The notes: generated by a model from the sequence alone, not told the origin. Counted from the first letter of the stretch, positions 1 through 7,238 are shown. The stretch is 17,479 bases of DNA from Acidimicrobiia bacterium (GCA_022865365.1 JALHSW010000638.1:1-17479), one strand, 5' to 3'. Made by a program: numbers and translations.

Positions 1-905
1 AACACGAGATCGTCGGGGAGCGCATCCGGGTTCCGCCAGACCGCCCACCCGATGCCCGGGTAGACGAGCCCGTACTTGTGCCCGGACGCGTTGATCGACT
101 GCACCCGGGGCAGGCGGAAGTCCCACTCAAGGTCGGGGTCGATGAACGGGGCGACGAACCCGCCCGATGCCCCGTCGACGTGGACCGGCACGTCGAGGCC
201 GGTGTCGGCCTGGACCTTGTCGAGCGCCGCACAGATCTCGGCGATCGGCTCGTAGCTACCGTCGAAGGTCGAGCCGAGCACCGCGATCACCCCGATGGTG
301 TTCTCGTCGGAATACTGCACCGCCTGCTCGGGCGTGAGGTGATAGCTGTCACCCTCCATCGGCGCGAGACGAGCCTCGACATCCCAATACCGGGCGAACT
401 TCTCCCAGCACACCTGGACGTTGGCGCCCATCACCATGTTCGGCTTGTCGGTGGGCTTGCCGGCCGCCTTCTGACGGTCGCGCCAGCGCCACTTCAGCGC
501 CATCCCCGCGAGCATCGCCGCCTCGCTGGAGCCGGTGGTCGACGTGCCCGTCGCCTCGTCGGCGTCGGGTGAGTTCCACAGCCGGCTCAGCATGTTCACG
601 CAGCGCATCTCGAGCTCGGCGGTGCGCGGGTACTCGTCCTTGTCGATCATGTTCTTGTCGAACGTGTCGGCCATGAGCTGGTTGGCCTGGGGCTCCATCC
701 ACGTCGTCACGAACGTCGCCAGGTTCAGCCGCGAGTTCCCGTCGAGCATCAGCTCGTCGTGAATGAACTGGTACGCCGTATCGGGCCACATCTCCCCCTC
801 GGGCAACGTGTGGCGCGGTGCGCGAAGCTCCTCCCCCGGACGCGCGTACATCGGACTGAGGAGAACCGGCTTCAGATCCTCGATCAACTTCTTGTGCAAC
901 GCCAT
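1..905 (-). CDS. gad: glutamate decarboxylase (PLP-dependent), C-terminus cut by window edge
   Basis: Converts L-glutamate to GABA and CO2 in the cytosol, consuming a proton; in bacteria it serves acid resistance or GABA metabolism. The minus frame from ATG 905 gives about 301 residues with the group II decarboxylase hallmarks: an N-terminal stretch with YQFIHDELMLDGNSRLNLATF, the TGSSEAAMLAGMALKWRWR PLP-phosphate region, HVDGASGGFVAPF, and SINASGHKYG, where Lys277 (codon at 75-77) is the expected Schiff-base lysine, almost exactly the position known in E. coli GadB. The gene runs off the left edge, so roughly the last third is missing. A strong Shine-Dalgarno GAGGAGG lies 7 nt before the ATG. 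It is the last visible gene of a minus-strand run, 66 bp after the GNAT gene. No GadC-type antiporter is seen. The family call is secure; a role in acid resistance is inference. Confidence 0.96.
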   Translation of the reverse strand, partial: MALHKKLIEDLKPVLLSPMYARPGEELRAPRHTLPEGEMWPDTAYQFIHDELMLDGNSRLNLATFVTTWMEPQANQLMADTFDKNMIDKDEYPRTAELEMRCVNMLSRLWNSPDADEATGTSTTGSSEAAMLAGMALKWRWRDRQKAAGKPTDKPNMVMGANVQVCWEKFARYWDVEARLAPMEGDSYHLTPEQAVQYSDENTIGVIAVLGSTFDGSYEPIAEICAALDKVQADTGLDVPVHVDGASGGFVAPFIDPDLEWDFRLPRVQSINASGHKYGLVYPGIGWAVWRNPDALPDDLV

Positions 906-971
906 CAGGGCCTCCTCGTCGCGAACGCTGGCTTCTGAGCGCGTGCCGTGCGCGCGATCTTGCGGGGAGGT

Positions 972-1427
972 TCAGAGCGCCTGCCCGGCGGGTTGCAGGT
1001 GCTTGCGGTACCAGAGGACGTCCGTTCCTGCGGGGAAGCCCTCGACTCGACCCACCAGTTCGTAGCCGTTCCGCTCATAGAGAGCTCGAGCCTGAAAGTC
1101 GTAGGTGAAGTGGACCGGCTGTGAACAGCCTCGGGCCGCCGCCTCGGCTTCGGCGGCGGCGATGAGCCGAGTCGCGAGGCCGCGACCCCGGAGACGTGGC
1201 TCCACCCAGAGGTTCTGCAGCTCGCAGCCGTCACCCCAGGTCCATCCGCTGATACCGGCTAGGACCGTGCCAGCGTCGCGCACGAAGATCGCCAGGTCGA
1301 CCTCGTCACCGAGCCCCATGGCGCCAGACGCCTCGAGACGGATCTGCGCTTCAAGGACTTCGATGTCGAGCGGATCAGGATGGTCTTCGACGCGGAAGTC
1401 GCCAGCGAGCGACTCGTCAAACGTCAA
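972..1427 (-). CDS. GNAT-family N-acetyltransferase
   Basis: A 151-residue acetyl-CoA-dependent acetyltransferase; substrate unknown. The acetyl-CoA pyrophosphate loop is clear at residues 74-92 (WVEPRLRGRGLATRLI, the R/Q-x-x-G-x-G/A motif), preceded by the beta strands IFVRDAGTVLAGISGW, and followed by the C-terminal motif FTYDFQARALYERNGYE (107-123), typical of the small stand-alone GNAT subgroup that ends in a FPxGT...YRKHL strand. The length is normal for the family. The start is TTG at 1425-1427, 11 bp inside the end of the upstream NTF2-like gene, with only a weak ribosome site, so translational coupling is likely. No later start keeps the whole fold. The substrate could be a small molecule, antibiotic or protein N-terminus; nothing in the sequence decides it. 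Confidence 0.9.
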   Translation of the reverse strand: MTFDESLAGDFRVEDHPDPLDIEVLEAQIRLEASGAMGLGDEVDLAIFVRDAGTVLAGISGWTWGDGCELQNLWVEPRLRGRGLATRLIAAAEAEAAARGCSQPVHFTYDFQARALYERNGYELVGRVEGFPAGTDVLWYRKHLQPAGQAL

Positions 1428-1833
1428 CGATCTGCTCGATCAGCGAGATGTCGTCGAAGTACGTCCGGAATGACCGGATCTTCCCGTCGCGGAAGTCGGC
1501 GACGGTGACGCCCGCCAACTGGACATGGCGCCCCGTTGCTTCGACCACCGCATCCTCGCCGAGGACGAACGGCCCCGTGTGATCGGCTTCGATGAGCCAC
1601 TCGGCGAACGCCTTGTTACCCACCTCGTCGAGTCCCCGGAACGCGACGGCGACGTTGGAGAACGCCACTTCACGGAGGGCGGAGAGCTCTGCGAGTGCTG
1701 TCAGTCCAGAGATCGTCGCGTACGGCGACCAACCGACGACATCGTCGGTGAACAGGGTTCCCAGATCAACCGATGCGCCACCGACCTCGGCCTCAAGCGC
1801 CTTCAACAGCACGTCCTTACGCGATTCGCTCAT
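1417..1833 (-). CDS. NTF2/SnoaL-like cone-fold protein
   Basis: A 138-residue protein with the pattern of the SnoaL/NTF2-like superfamily: an N-terminal helix (residues 1-20), a segment DLGTLFTDDVVGWSPYATISG that matches the start of the cone, then alternating strands ending in VTVADFRDGKIRSFRTYFDD, the characteristic strand pair (D-x-x-DGKI-x-x-x-x-x-YFD). Relatives include polyketide cyclases, limonene epoxide hydrolases and many proteins of unknown role, so no reaction can be assigned. The ATG at 1833 is preceded by AGGGG. The gene lies 75 bp after the SHOCT gene and overlaps the GNAT gene by 11 bp, which suggests one transcript. Superfamily call is firm; function unknown. Confidence 0.85.
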   Translation of the reverse strand: MSESRKDVLLKALEAEVGGASVDLGTLFTDDVVGWSPYATISGLTALAELSALREVAFSNVAVAFRGLDEVGNKAFAEWLIEADHTGPFVLGEDAVVEATGRHVQLAGVTVADFRDGKIRSFRTYFDDISLIEQIVDV

Positions 1834-1908
1834 TTGCAGCCCCTGTTGTCGTTGTCGTCGATCTGTTCAACGTCTTCTGCCAGGTCTTCTGGCAATCGGA
1901 CGCTGCAT

Positions 1909-2166
1909 TCAGGATCCGAGAGCCTGCGCCTTGGCCGCCGCGAACTCCTCGTCTGTCAGCGCGCCCGAGGCATGCAACTGTGCGAGGTGTTCGATCTGGT
2001 CTGCCGGGTCCGCTGGAGGCGGCGCAGCCTGCGGCTCGTCCTGATACCCACCCGAAGGCTCCTGGTAACCGCCTTGCTGTGACTCAGCAGCCACCCGGTC
2101 CTCGTGGTGAGCGATCGCAGCTCCGGCAATGATCGCCCGCCGTCTCGTCCGTCGCCTGAACCCCAT
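1909..2166 (-). CDS. small SHOCT-domain protein
   Basis: An 85-residue protein. Residues 1-10 are Arg-rich (MGFRRRTRRR), followed by a short Ala/Ile hydrophobic stretch (AIIAGAAIAHH, 11-21), a Gln/Gly/Tyr/Pro linker with a repeated GGYQ unit (32-52), and a C-terminal SHOCT motif (56-83: QIEHLAQLHASGALTDEEF followed by AAAKAQAL). SHOCT domains are short C-terminal helical hairpins thought to mediate oligomerisation or binding; the exact role is unknown. The frame is open further upstream, but the ATG at 2166 is chosen because GGGAAGGG sits just before it and family members begin with a basic stretch. It is the first gene of the minus-strand run and diverges from the methyltransferase gene. Its N-terminal half resembles the 50-residue product at 5850-6002. 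Confidence 0.85.
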   Translation of the reverse strand: MGFRRRTRRRAIIAGAAIAHHEDRVAAESQQGGYQEPSGGYQDEPQAAPPPADPADQIEHLAQLHASGALTDEEFAAAKAQALGS

Positions 2167-2180
2167 GGAGAACCCTTCCC

Positions 2181-2205
2181 GTTCGTTCGGCCTGTTCGTT
2201 CGGCC
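2181..2205. repeat. 12-bp tandem direct repeat upstream of the SHOCT gene
   Basis: GTTCGTTCGGCC occurs twice, at 2181-2192 and 2194-2205, separated by one T. The two copies are identical, giving a 13-bp period. They lie 15 to 39 bp before the SHOCT start codon, just upstream of its ribosome site, in the 173-bp region shared with the divergent methyltransferase gene. The position suits a repressor site or a leader element; the repeat is seen directly, the role is inferred. Confidence 0.6.
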
Positions 2206-2327
2206 GACCACAGACAACTCGGTCGTAGACCCACCGTGCCAAAAGGTCGTCGGAAGCGTCATCCACCAGAAGGGGGGAAATCGCCTCGCAGACCCGGACC
2301 AAGGAAGTACGAAGAGAGTGGGCAGAT

Positions 2328-2340
2328 TACATTCAACGTG
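2328..2340 (+). promoter_or_regulatory. candidate -10 element for a leaderless GTG start
   Basis: TACATT at 2328-2333 fits the actinobacterial TANNNT -10 consensus. The GTG start of the methyltransferase begins at 2340, seven bases after the hexamer, about where transcription would start. No Shine-Dalgarno sequence precedes either GTG 2340 or the alternative ATG 2373. Leaderless mRNAs are common in actinobacteria, so this is a plausible promoter with transcription starting at the start codon. Inferred from sequence only. Confidence 0.4.
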
Positions 2341-3326
2341 TGCGCACGCCGATCAAGCACCCGCCGGACCCGATGTACGCTGAGATCGAGGTACACCGCA
2401 CGATGATCCGCGACCGCGTTCGCACCGAGGCGTTCCTGGGTGCGATCGAGTCGGTGGTACGCCCCGGCGATGTCGTACTCGACGTCGGGGCTGGTAGCGG
2501 CATCCTGAGCGTCTTCGCGGCGCGGGCGGGAGCGGCGCGCGTCTACGCGGTGGAGGAAACGTCGATCGCCGTCCTGGCACAGGAGCTAGCGGCCGCGAAC
2601 GGGGTCGAGGAGATCGTCCACGTGATCCACGGCGACGTATTGGACGTCGAGCCGCCGGAACGTGTCGACGTGATCGTCTCGGAGTGGCTCGGCGGATTCG
2701 GGATCGACGAAGGGATGCTTGTTCCGGTCATCGCCGCCCGTGACCGCTGGCTCAAGCCGGGCGGAGTCATGATCCCGCACTCGGTCACGGCCTGGGCCGC
2801 GCTGGTGCACGACCGCTATCTCGGGGACATGGTGGATTTCCTGCGGGACAACCCCTACGGCCTCAGGCTCGATGACCTGGTCGACAAGACCGTCAACGAG
2901 ATCCTCTATTCCGGTACCTTTCGTCACCTCGCGGCGGGTGACCTTCGCTCCGAGCCGGGTCAGTTGTGGAGGACGGAAGCGGATCTGATCCCGCTCGAGC
3001 TGGCGCGAGCGCCTCACCGAGCCGAGACCCTGCTACGCGTCCGCGACCACGGAACGGCCAACGCGCTCGCACTTTGGTTCAGCGCCGTGCTCGCGCCTGG
3101 CGTCTCGCTCTCCGTGGGACCCGGCGAACCAGCGACACACTGGGGGATGACGACCGCCCCGCTGAACTCACCCGTGGGGCTCACGCCCGGCATGTCCGTC
3201 CGTGCGAGAGTCAGAACCGCACGGGCTCGGCCGGTCGGGACATGGACAAGGTGGGCCATCGCGCTGCCAGGTGCCGACTGGGAGGAGCACGACGAGCAGG
3301 CGGTCTGGGAGGAGATCGACGACTGA
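2340..3326 (+). CDS. PRMT-like protein arginine N-methyltransferase homologue
   Basis: A 328-residue SAM-dependent methyltransferase resembling class I protein arginine methyltransferases, which methylate guanidino nitrogens of protein arginines. Landmarks in order: helix X-like IEVHRTMIRDRVRTEAF (16-32); motif I VLDVGAGSGILS (46-57) binding SAM; the acidic residue after strand 2, E72 in VYAVEE; the double-E loop SEWLGGFGIDEGM (114-126, E115 and E124), which holds the substrate guanidinium; and THW (266-268) in the C-terminal beta-barrel, the family signature. The barrel (about 150-310) is complete. Length matches PRMT cores such as PRMT1. The GTG at 2340 is used because it sits 7 nt after a -10-like TACATT; ATG 2373, just before the YAEIEVHR motif, is the alternative. 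The gene stands alone, divergent from the SHOCT gene and convergent with the sulfatase. Family membership is strong; the substrate is unknown. Confidence 0.88.
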   Translation: MRTPIKHPPDPMYAEIEVHRTMIRDRVRTEAFLGAIESVVRPGDVVLDVGAGSGILSVFAARAGAARVYAVEETSIAVLAQELAAANGVEEIVHVIHGDVLDVEPPERVDVIVSEWLGGFGIDEGMLVPVIAARDRWLKPGGVMIPHSVTAWAALVHDRYLGDMVDFLRDNPYGLRLDDLVDKTVNEILYSGTFRHLAAGDLRSEPGQLWRTEADLIPLELARAPHRAETLLRVRDHGTANALALWFSAVLAPGVSLSVGPGEPATHWGMTTAPLNSPVGLTPGMSVRARVRTARARPVGTWTRWAIALPGADWEEHDEQAVWEEIDD

Positions 3327-3422
3327 GGACCTGCACGCCGTACTCGGCGAACGTCGTCGAAGCACTTCCGCGTGCGTGATGAGCGACAGATGGGCCTTGG
3401 CCGACTTCCAGCACCCTGCGCG

Positions 3423-5774
3423 TTACTGGCGCGCCATCACCGCCCGCATCTCGGCCTCGGGGTCGACGATGAGCTCGCCGCTCACGTCGACGGTCACGGT
3501 GTGGATGAGCCCGGTGAACGGGAACGGCGACGAATAGTCCAGCGTGATCGCCGAGCCCGGGTTCGCTCCGCAGGTTAGCGCGCCGGGATTGAGGACCATC
3601 GGCACGGTGTACGGCGCGTCGGCATCGCCGACGAGCTTCTTGTCGACGTAGAGCTGTAAGCGACCGGGAGCACCCTTGCCCTCGAGCAGGTTCAACTCGC
3701 CGGTCGGTTCGAACTCGAACCGCAACTCGTGCCGGCCCGCGGGCACGACGTCGGTTGACTCGACCTTGAAGTAGTCGCGGCCGACATAGTTGTGCACATA
3801 AACGAGCTTCCCGTCCTTCACGAAGAACGAGTAGCCCGCAGCGACCGAACCCTGGCAGAGCAGCACGCCTTCAGCGCCTGAGTCCGGGATCTCGACGTCG
3901 GCGGTGATGGCGTGCGGCCGGTTCAGCAACTTGGGTGCTGCAAAGTACGGGACCGACTGTGTGTCCGGGTAGTAGACGTAGCGGTCGCGCGGCTCCGCCA
4001 GCAGCGGTCGCTCGACGAGCAGTCGCGTGAGCGCGCTCCCGTCGACCGGCAGCACGTTGTACCTGCCGGCCTCCGCGTACCACTGGGCGATCATCCCGAT
4101 GAGCCGTTCGCGGTTGTCGGCCGCGACGTTCTTGGTCTCGGCCACGTCCTCCTCGACGTGATAAAGCTCCCAGCCGGTGGCGTCGAGTTGGCTCAGCATG
4201 TCGCTGCTGATGTCCGTGCCGAACGGCACGCTCGCCTCCGCGAACGAGGGACCCGGCCATGGGCACACGGCGCGCCACCCGTCGTGGTACAGGGAGCGGT
4301 GTCCGATCATCTCGAAGTACTGGGTGTGGTGGTTGCTCTTCGCTGATCCGTCGTCGAACGTGTGGGCGAAGCTCACGCCGTGGATCGGCGCCTGCGGGAC
4401 ACCCTTGATCATCGTGGGCGGTTCGACCTTGAGCACGTCGAGCACGGTCGGGACCATGTCGACGATGTGCGCGTACTGGGATCGCACTTCGCCCTTGGCC
4501 TTGATCCGCCCGGGCCACTGCACGATGAACGGGTCGCTCGAGCCGCCCCGGTACGTCTCGCGCTTCCACCGACGGAATGGCGTGTTCCCTGCGAAGGTCC
4601 ATCCCCACGGGTAGTGGTTGAAGTGCTTGGGGCCACCGATCTCGTCGATGACCTTGACGTCGTCCTCAACCGGCGCTGGGCAGTTGTTGAAGAACTGTGC
4701 CTCGTTCGTTGTACCCGTGACACCTCCCTCGGCGCTCGCCCCGTTGTCGGAGATCACCATGATCAAAGTGTTGTCGAGCTGACCGATGCTCTGGAGGAAG
4801 TCGAGCAGGCGCCCGATGTGGTGATCGGTGTGGGTGAGGAATCCGGCGAACACCTCCATCTCGCGTGTGTACAGCCGCCGCTGGTCGTCCGTGAGCGAAT
4901 CCCACTCGGGGACATCCGGGTCGTGGCGCGAGAGCTCACAGTCCGCAGGGACGATACCGAACTCCTTCTGCCGAGCGAAGGTGCCCTCGCGGTACGCATC
5001 CCATCCGTCGTCGAACTTCCCTGCGTACTTGTCGGCCCACTCCTTCGGCACGTGGTGCGGCGCGTGCGTGGCACCGGGGCAGAGGTGAAGGTAGAAGGGC
5101 TTGTTCGGGTCGACTTGCTTCGCGTCGGCGATGAACTTGATCGACTTGTCGACGAGGTCCGGGGTGAGGTGGTATCCCTCCTCCGGGGTGGCGGGCGGGT
5201 CGACCTGGTGGTTGTCGTAGACGAGATCAGGGTTCCACTGGCTCGTGTCGCCGCCGAGGAAACCGTAGAAGCGCTCGAACCCGCGCCCGAGCGGCCAACG
5301 ATCGTACGGGCCCGCCGCGGACTCCTGGCTGGCCGGGATCAGGTGCCACTTGCCGACCATGTACGTGTTGAAGCCCTGCTCGAGCAGGATCTCGGAGAGG
5401 AAGCCGTTCTCGAACGGGATGTTGCCGTCGTAGCCGGGGTAGCCGGTAGCGAACTCGGTGACACACGCCATCGCGTTGGAGTGGTGGTTGCGACCGGTGA
5501 TGATGCACGAACGACTCGGCGAGCACAGCGCGGTGGTGTGCATGTTGTTGTACCGAAGACCATTCGCTGCCAGACGGTCGAAATTCGGTGTCTCGATCGG
5601 GCTTCCGAAGCAACCGAGTTGGCCGAAACCCGTGTCGTCGAGGACGATGAACAGCACGTTGGGCGTGCCCTTCGGTGCGCGCTTGGGGAGCGGCCACGCC
5701 GGACTGGACTCGTCAGCGGTGCGCCCGATGACACCTGGGAAGTTCGCGTCCGGCTGATACTCGACAATCGGCAT
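3423..5774 (-). CDS. arylsulfatase (type I, formylglycine-dependent)
   Basis: A 783-residue sulfatase that hydrolyses sulfate esters to release inorganic sulfate. Metal ligands D46-D47 lie in FIVLDDTGFG. The formylglycine signature is C84-S-P-S-R88 within ALCSPSRSCIITGR, so Cys84 should be converted to formylglycine by a separate enzyme not found in this window. GKWH (141-144), THAPHH, the Ca-site VISDNGAS and the RWKRETYRGG lysine are all present, so the active site looks intact. The last ~230 residues form a beta-sandwich-like C-terminal domain (LQLYVDKKLVGDADAPYTVP). Length and the opening IVEYxPxxxFxGVIGRT match large mycobacterial-type arylsulfatases (AtsD-like, from memory). There is no signal peptide, suggesting a cytosolic enzyme. 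GAGGTGAT precedes ATG 5774. It lies 75 bp after the 50-residue gene, probably on the DUF6325 transcript. Confidence 0.96.
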   Translation of the reverse strand: MPIVEYQPDANFPGVIGRTADESSPAWPLPKRAPKGTPNVLFIVLDDTGFGQLGCFGSPIETPNFDRLAANGLRYNNMHTTALCSPSRSCIITGRNHHSNAMACVTEFATGYPGYDGNIPFENGFLSEILLEQGFNTYMVGKWHLIPASQESAAGPYDRWPLGRGFERFYGFLGGDTSQWNPDLVYDNHQVDPPATPEEGYHLTPDLVDKSIKFIADAKQVDPNKPFYLHLCPGATHAPHHVPKEWADKYAGKFDDGWDAYREGTFARQKEFGIVPADCELSRHDPDVPEWDSLTDDQRRLYTREMEVFAGFLTHTDHHIGRLLDFLQSIGQLDNTLIMVISDNGASAEGGVTGTTNEAQFFNNCPAPVEDDVKVIDEIGGPKHFNHYPWGWTFAGNTPFRRWKRETYRGGSSDPFIVQWPGRIKAKGEVRSQYAHIVDMVPTVLDVLKVEPPTMIKGVPQAPIHGVSFAHTFDDGSAKSNHHTQYFEMIGHRSLYHDGWRAVCPWPGPSFAEASVPFGTDISSDMLSQLDATGWELYHVEEDVAETKNVAADNRERLIGMIAQWYAEAGRYNVLPVDGSALTRLLVERPLLAEPRDRYVYYPDTQSVPYFAAPKLLNRPHAITADVEIPDSGAEGVLLCQGSVAAGYSFFVKDGKLVYVHNYVGRDYFKVESTDVVPAGRHELRFEFEPTGELNLLEGKGAPGRLQLYVDKKLVGDADAPYTVPMVLNPGALTCGANPGSAITLDYSSPFPFTGLIHTVTVDVSGELIVDPEAEMRAVMARQ

Positions 5775-5849
5775 TCTTCATCACCTCGACATCGGGAAGA
5801 CCAGAAGTCTCCGAACCAGTTCCCGGCGGCGGTCGCGCCGGGTGTTCAA

Positions 5850-6002
5850 CTACCGGCGGCCGTCGCGTCGGTCTTCGCGGCGGTCCTGGCGGCGGTCGAC
5901 GCCGTGGGCCACCACGGCGGCGGTGCCGACCACGGCCGCGGTGCGGACCACCGGTCGACCGATGACACCAGGTCGTGCAGCGCGTGCAGGTCGCAAAGGC
6001 AT
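5850..6002 (-). CDS. 50-residue Arg-rich peptide coupled to the DUF6325 gene
   Basis: The predicted product has 13 arginines in 50 residues. It has a basic N-terminus (MPLRPARAARPGVIGRP), a short Ala/Val hydrophobic stretch (TAAVVGTAAVVAHG, 21-34), and an Arg/Asp tail built on a four-residue period (DRRQ, DRRE, DRRD, then GRR). The ATG at 6002 starts one base after the DUF6325 stop (TGA-G-ATG), with GGAGCC about 7 nt before it, so coupled translation is likely. It resembles the N-terminal half of actinobacterial SHOCT proteins, including the one at 1909-2166, but has no SHOCT tail. It is too short for firm family assignment; the spacing, ribosome site and protein-like pattern support a real gene. 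Confidence 0.65.
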   Translation of the reverse strand: MPLRPARAARPGVIGRPVVRTAAVVGTAAVVAHGVDRRQDRREDRRDGRR

Positions 6003-6003
6003 C

Positions 6004-6456
6004 TCAGGCTCCTTCGTTCGCTTCATCCGCCTCGAGTGAGGCAGCAATTGCTTGGATGGGGATTCGACCGGTGGCCACGAGCTGGCCACCGGATCGGCGA
6101 GCCGCGGACGCAAATGGCGCAGCCCAGGCGTTCTCCCACACCAGCACGCCGGCAACCGTGCCCGGCTCCATCGCCGCTGCGAGATGTTCGACATCGTCGG
6201 CGGCGAGGATCTCCGCGATCTGGGTCTCGGCCACGCGCAGTTCATCCATCTGGTCGAGGTCGTCGATCTCCATGGCCTCGATCGTCCCGTCCTCGGCCTT
6301 GGCCATGATCATGAGGTCGAGCACCCGGATGGTGCCCGCCTCGACCAAGGTGGCGAGCTCCGAGGCCATCTCGCCCGTGAAGTTGCTGGCGCCGGCCGGG
6401 AATTCGATGACCAGGTAGTCGACTGGTCCGAACTCGTCAATTGCCTTGGGGGTCAT
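6004..6456 (-). CDS. DUF6325 family protein
   Basis: A 150-residue soluble protein matching the actinobacterial DUF6325 family as I recall it: GPVDYLVIEFP (10-20), the GTIRVLDLMIMAK strand (41-53), and a C-terminal segment AGVLVWENAWAAPFASAARR (102-121) followed by GGQLVATGRIP. The alternating strand-helix pattern suggests a small alpha/beta fold; the biochemical role is unknown. The frame extends upstream to 6705, but ATG 6456 is preferred because AAAGGAA lies 6-7 nt before it and the upstream extension is not protein-like. It heads a run with the 50-residue gene (1 bp apart) and the arylsulfatase. In other actinobacteria such proteins are often found beside small SHOCT or Arg-rich proteins, which fits here. 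Confidence 0.88.
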   Translation of the reverse strand: MTPKAIDEFGPVDYLVIEFPAGASNFTGEMASELATLVEAGTIRVLDLMIMAKAEDGTIEAMEIDDLDQMDELRVAETQIAEILAADDVEHLAAAMEPGTVAGVLVWENAWAAPFASAARRSGGQLVATGRIPIQAIAASLEADEANEGA

Positions 6457-6791
6457 GAGCGATTCCTTTCGCGGCAGTGAACCCGTGGCGGTCGCGCCCC
6501 GGCGCGTCGTCAGCATGGCATCGAACTTCCCCGACCGCATCAACCCATCGGTATGAACGATGAACGCGTGTGGAGCTCGCAGGTGGCGCGGTGGCCAACG
6601 ACCGTCCACGCGAACGACCCGGTGGCGCGTCGGAGACGCCTGGGAGGCACATCGGGCCCGACCCCGACTTCCGACCGAAGGGGGCGCCGGTCGAGTGTTC
6701 GTCATGAAGAATCCTCCCGATTGGGGGACGCCAAGGCCCGGTGTTCAGAGAATGCTTCGACGATCAGAAGTTCGCAACCGAGGGGGTAGAA
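6457..6791. other. divergent intergenic region (DUF6325 / DUF7144)
   Basis: These 335 bp separate the divergent DUF6325 and DUF7144 genes and should hold both promoters. Short open frames exist on both strands but none has a protein-like composition with a good ribosome site. CGCGCC-CC-GGCGCG at 6490-6503 is a 14-bp palindrome in the DUF6325 leader. GATTGGGGGA at 6719-6728, about 64 bp before the DUF7144 start, also occurs within the dyad at 13168-13199. No convincing -35/-10 pair could be chosen. Confidence 0.5.
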
Positions 6792-7211
6792 GTGAGCAAC
6801 GGGAAGGAAGGGAAAGGCTGGATCGTCTTCGCGGGGATCATGTTGATCTTGGGCGGCATCGCCATGCTCGTCATGGGATTGGCTGTGCTCAACGCCGGGG
6901 ATCAGGTCAAGGCTGCGTTCCAGGGAACTCTGATTGCCAGTGAGGGGAACCTCGATGTCTGGGGCTGGATCTACGTGATCACGGGCTCGATCGTTGCGAT
7001 CGCGGGCATCGCGGTCTTCAGTCGTGCGCAGTGGGCCGTATGGACCGGGATCTTCGCCGCCGGCGTCCAATTCGTCGCGGCACTGTTCTTCTCGTTCAAC
7101 CCCAACTTCTGGGGTCCGTCGCTGGGGATCCTCATCATCGACGCCTTGATCATCCACGGGCTGTGCCGGTACGGCCTCACTGACAGCGAGTACGACTCCG
7201 CCGTCGTCTGA
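6792..7211 (+). CDS. DUF7144 family four-helix membrane protein
   Basis: A 139-residue integral membrane protein with four predicted transmembrane helices at about 10-33, 56-77, 81-102 and 108-126, and short polar ends. The opening KGWIVFAGIMLILGGIAML and the WGWIYVITGSIVAIAGIAVF segment are typical of the actinobacterial DUF7144 family, whose function is unknown. The frame opens at 6741, but the start is placed at GTG 6792 because AGGGGG (6781-6786) sits 5 nt before it and the earlier residues are not membrane-like. It is a single-gene unit, divergent from DUF6325, followed 27 bp after its stop by a strong hairpin. Confidence 0.88.
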   Translation: MSNGKEGKGWIVFAGIMLILGGIAMLVMGLAVLNAGDQVKAAFQGTLIASEGNLDVWGWIYVITGSIVAIAGIAVFSRAQWAVWTGIFAAGVQFVAALFFSFNPNFWGPSLGILIIDALIIHGLCRYGLTDSEYDSAVV

Positions 7212-7238
7212 CCGCAGCCGAAGAACGTCACTCCTCGG

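Noticed and set aside
3336..3349. 5-bp hairpin CGCCG-TACT-CGGCG between the convergent PRMT and sulfatase genes
   Set aside because: Too short and without a T-run to call a terminator.
4362..6308. 648-codon plus-strand open frame
   Set aside because: It is antisense to the arylsulfatase and DUF6325 genes; its composition (Val/Arg/Asp/Glu-rich, no motifs) is typical of a high-GC shadow frame.
5828..6498. 12-mer GGCGGTCGCGCC shared by the leaders of the sulfatase and DUF6325 genes
   Set aside because: Twelve-base GC-rich matches are expected by chance several times in a window this size; no dyad or conserved spacing supports it.
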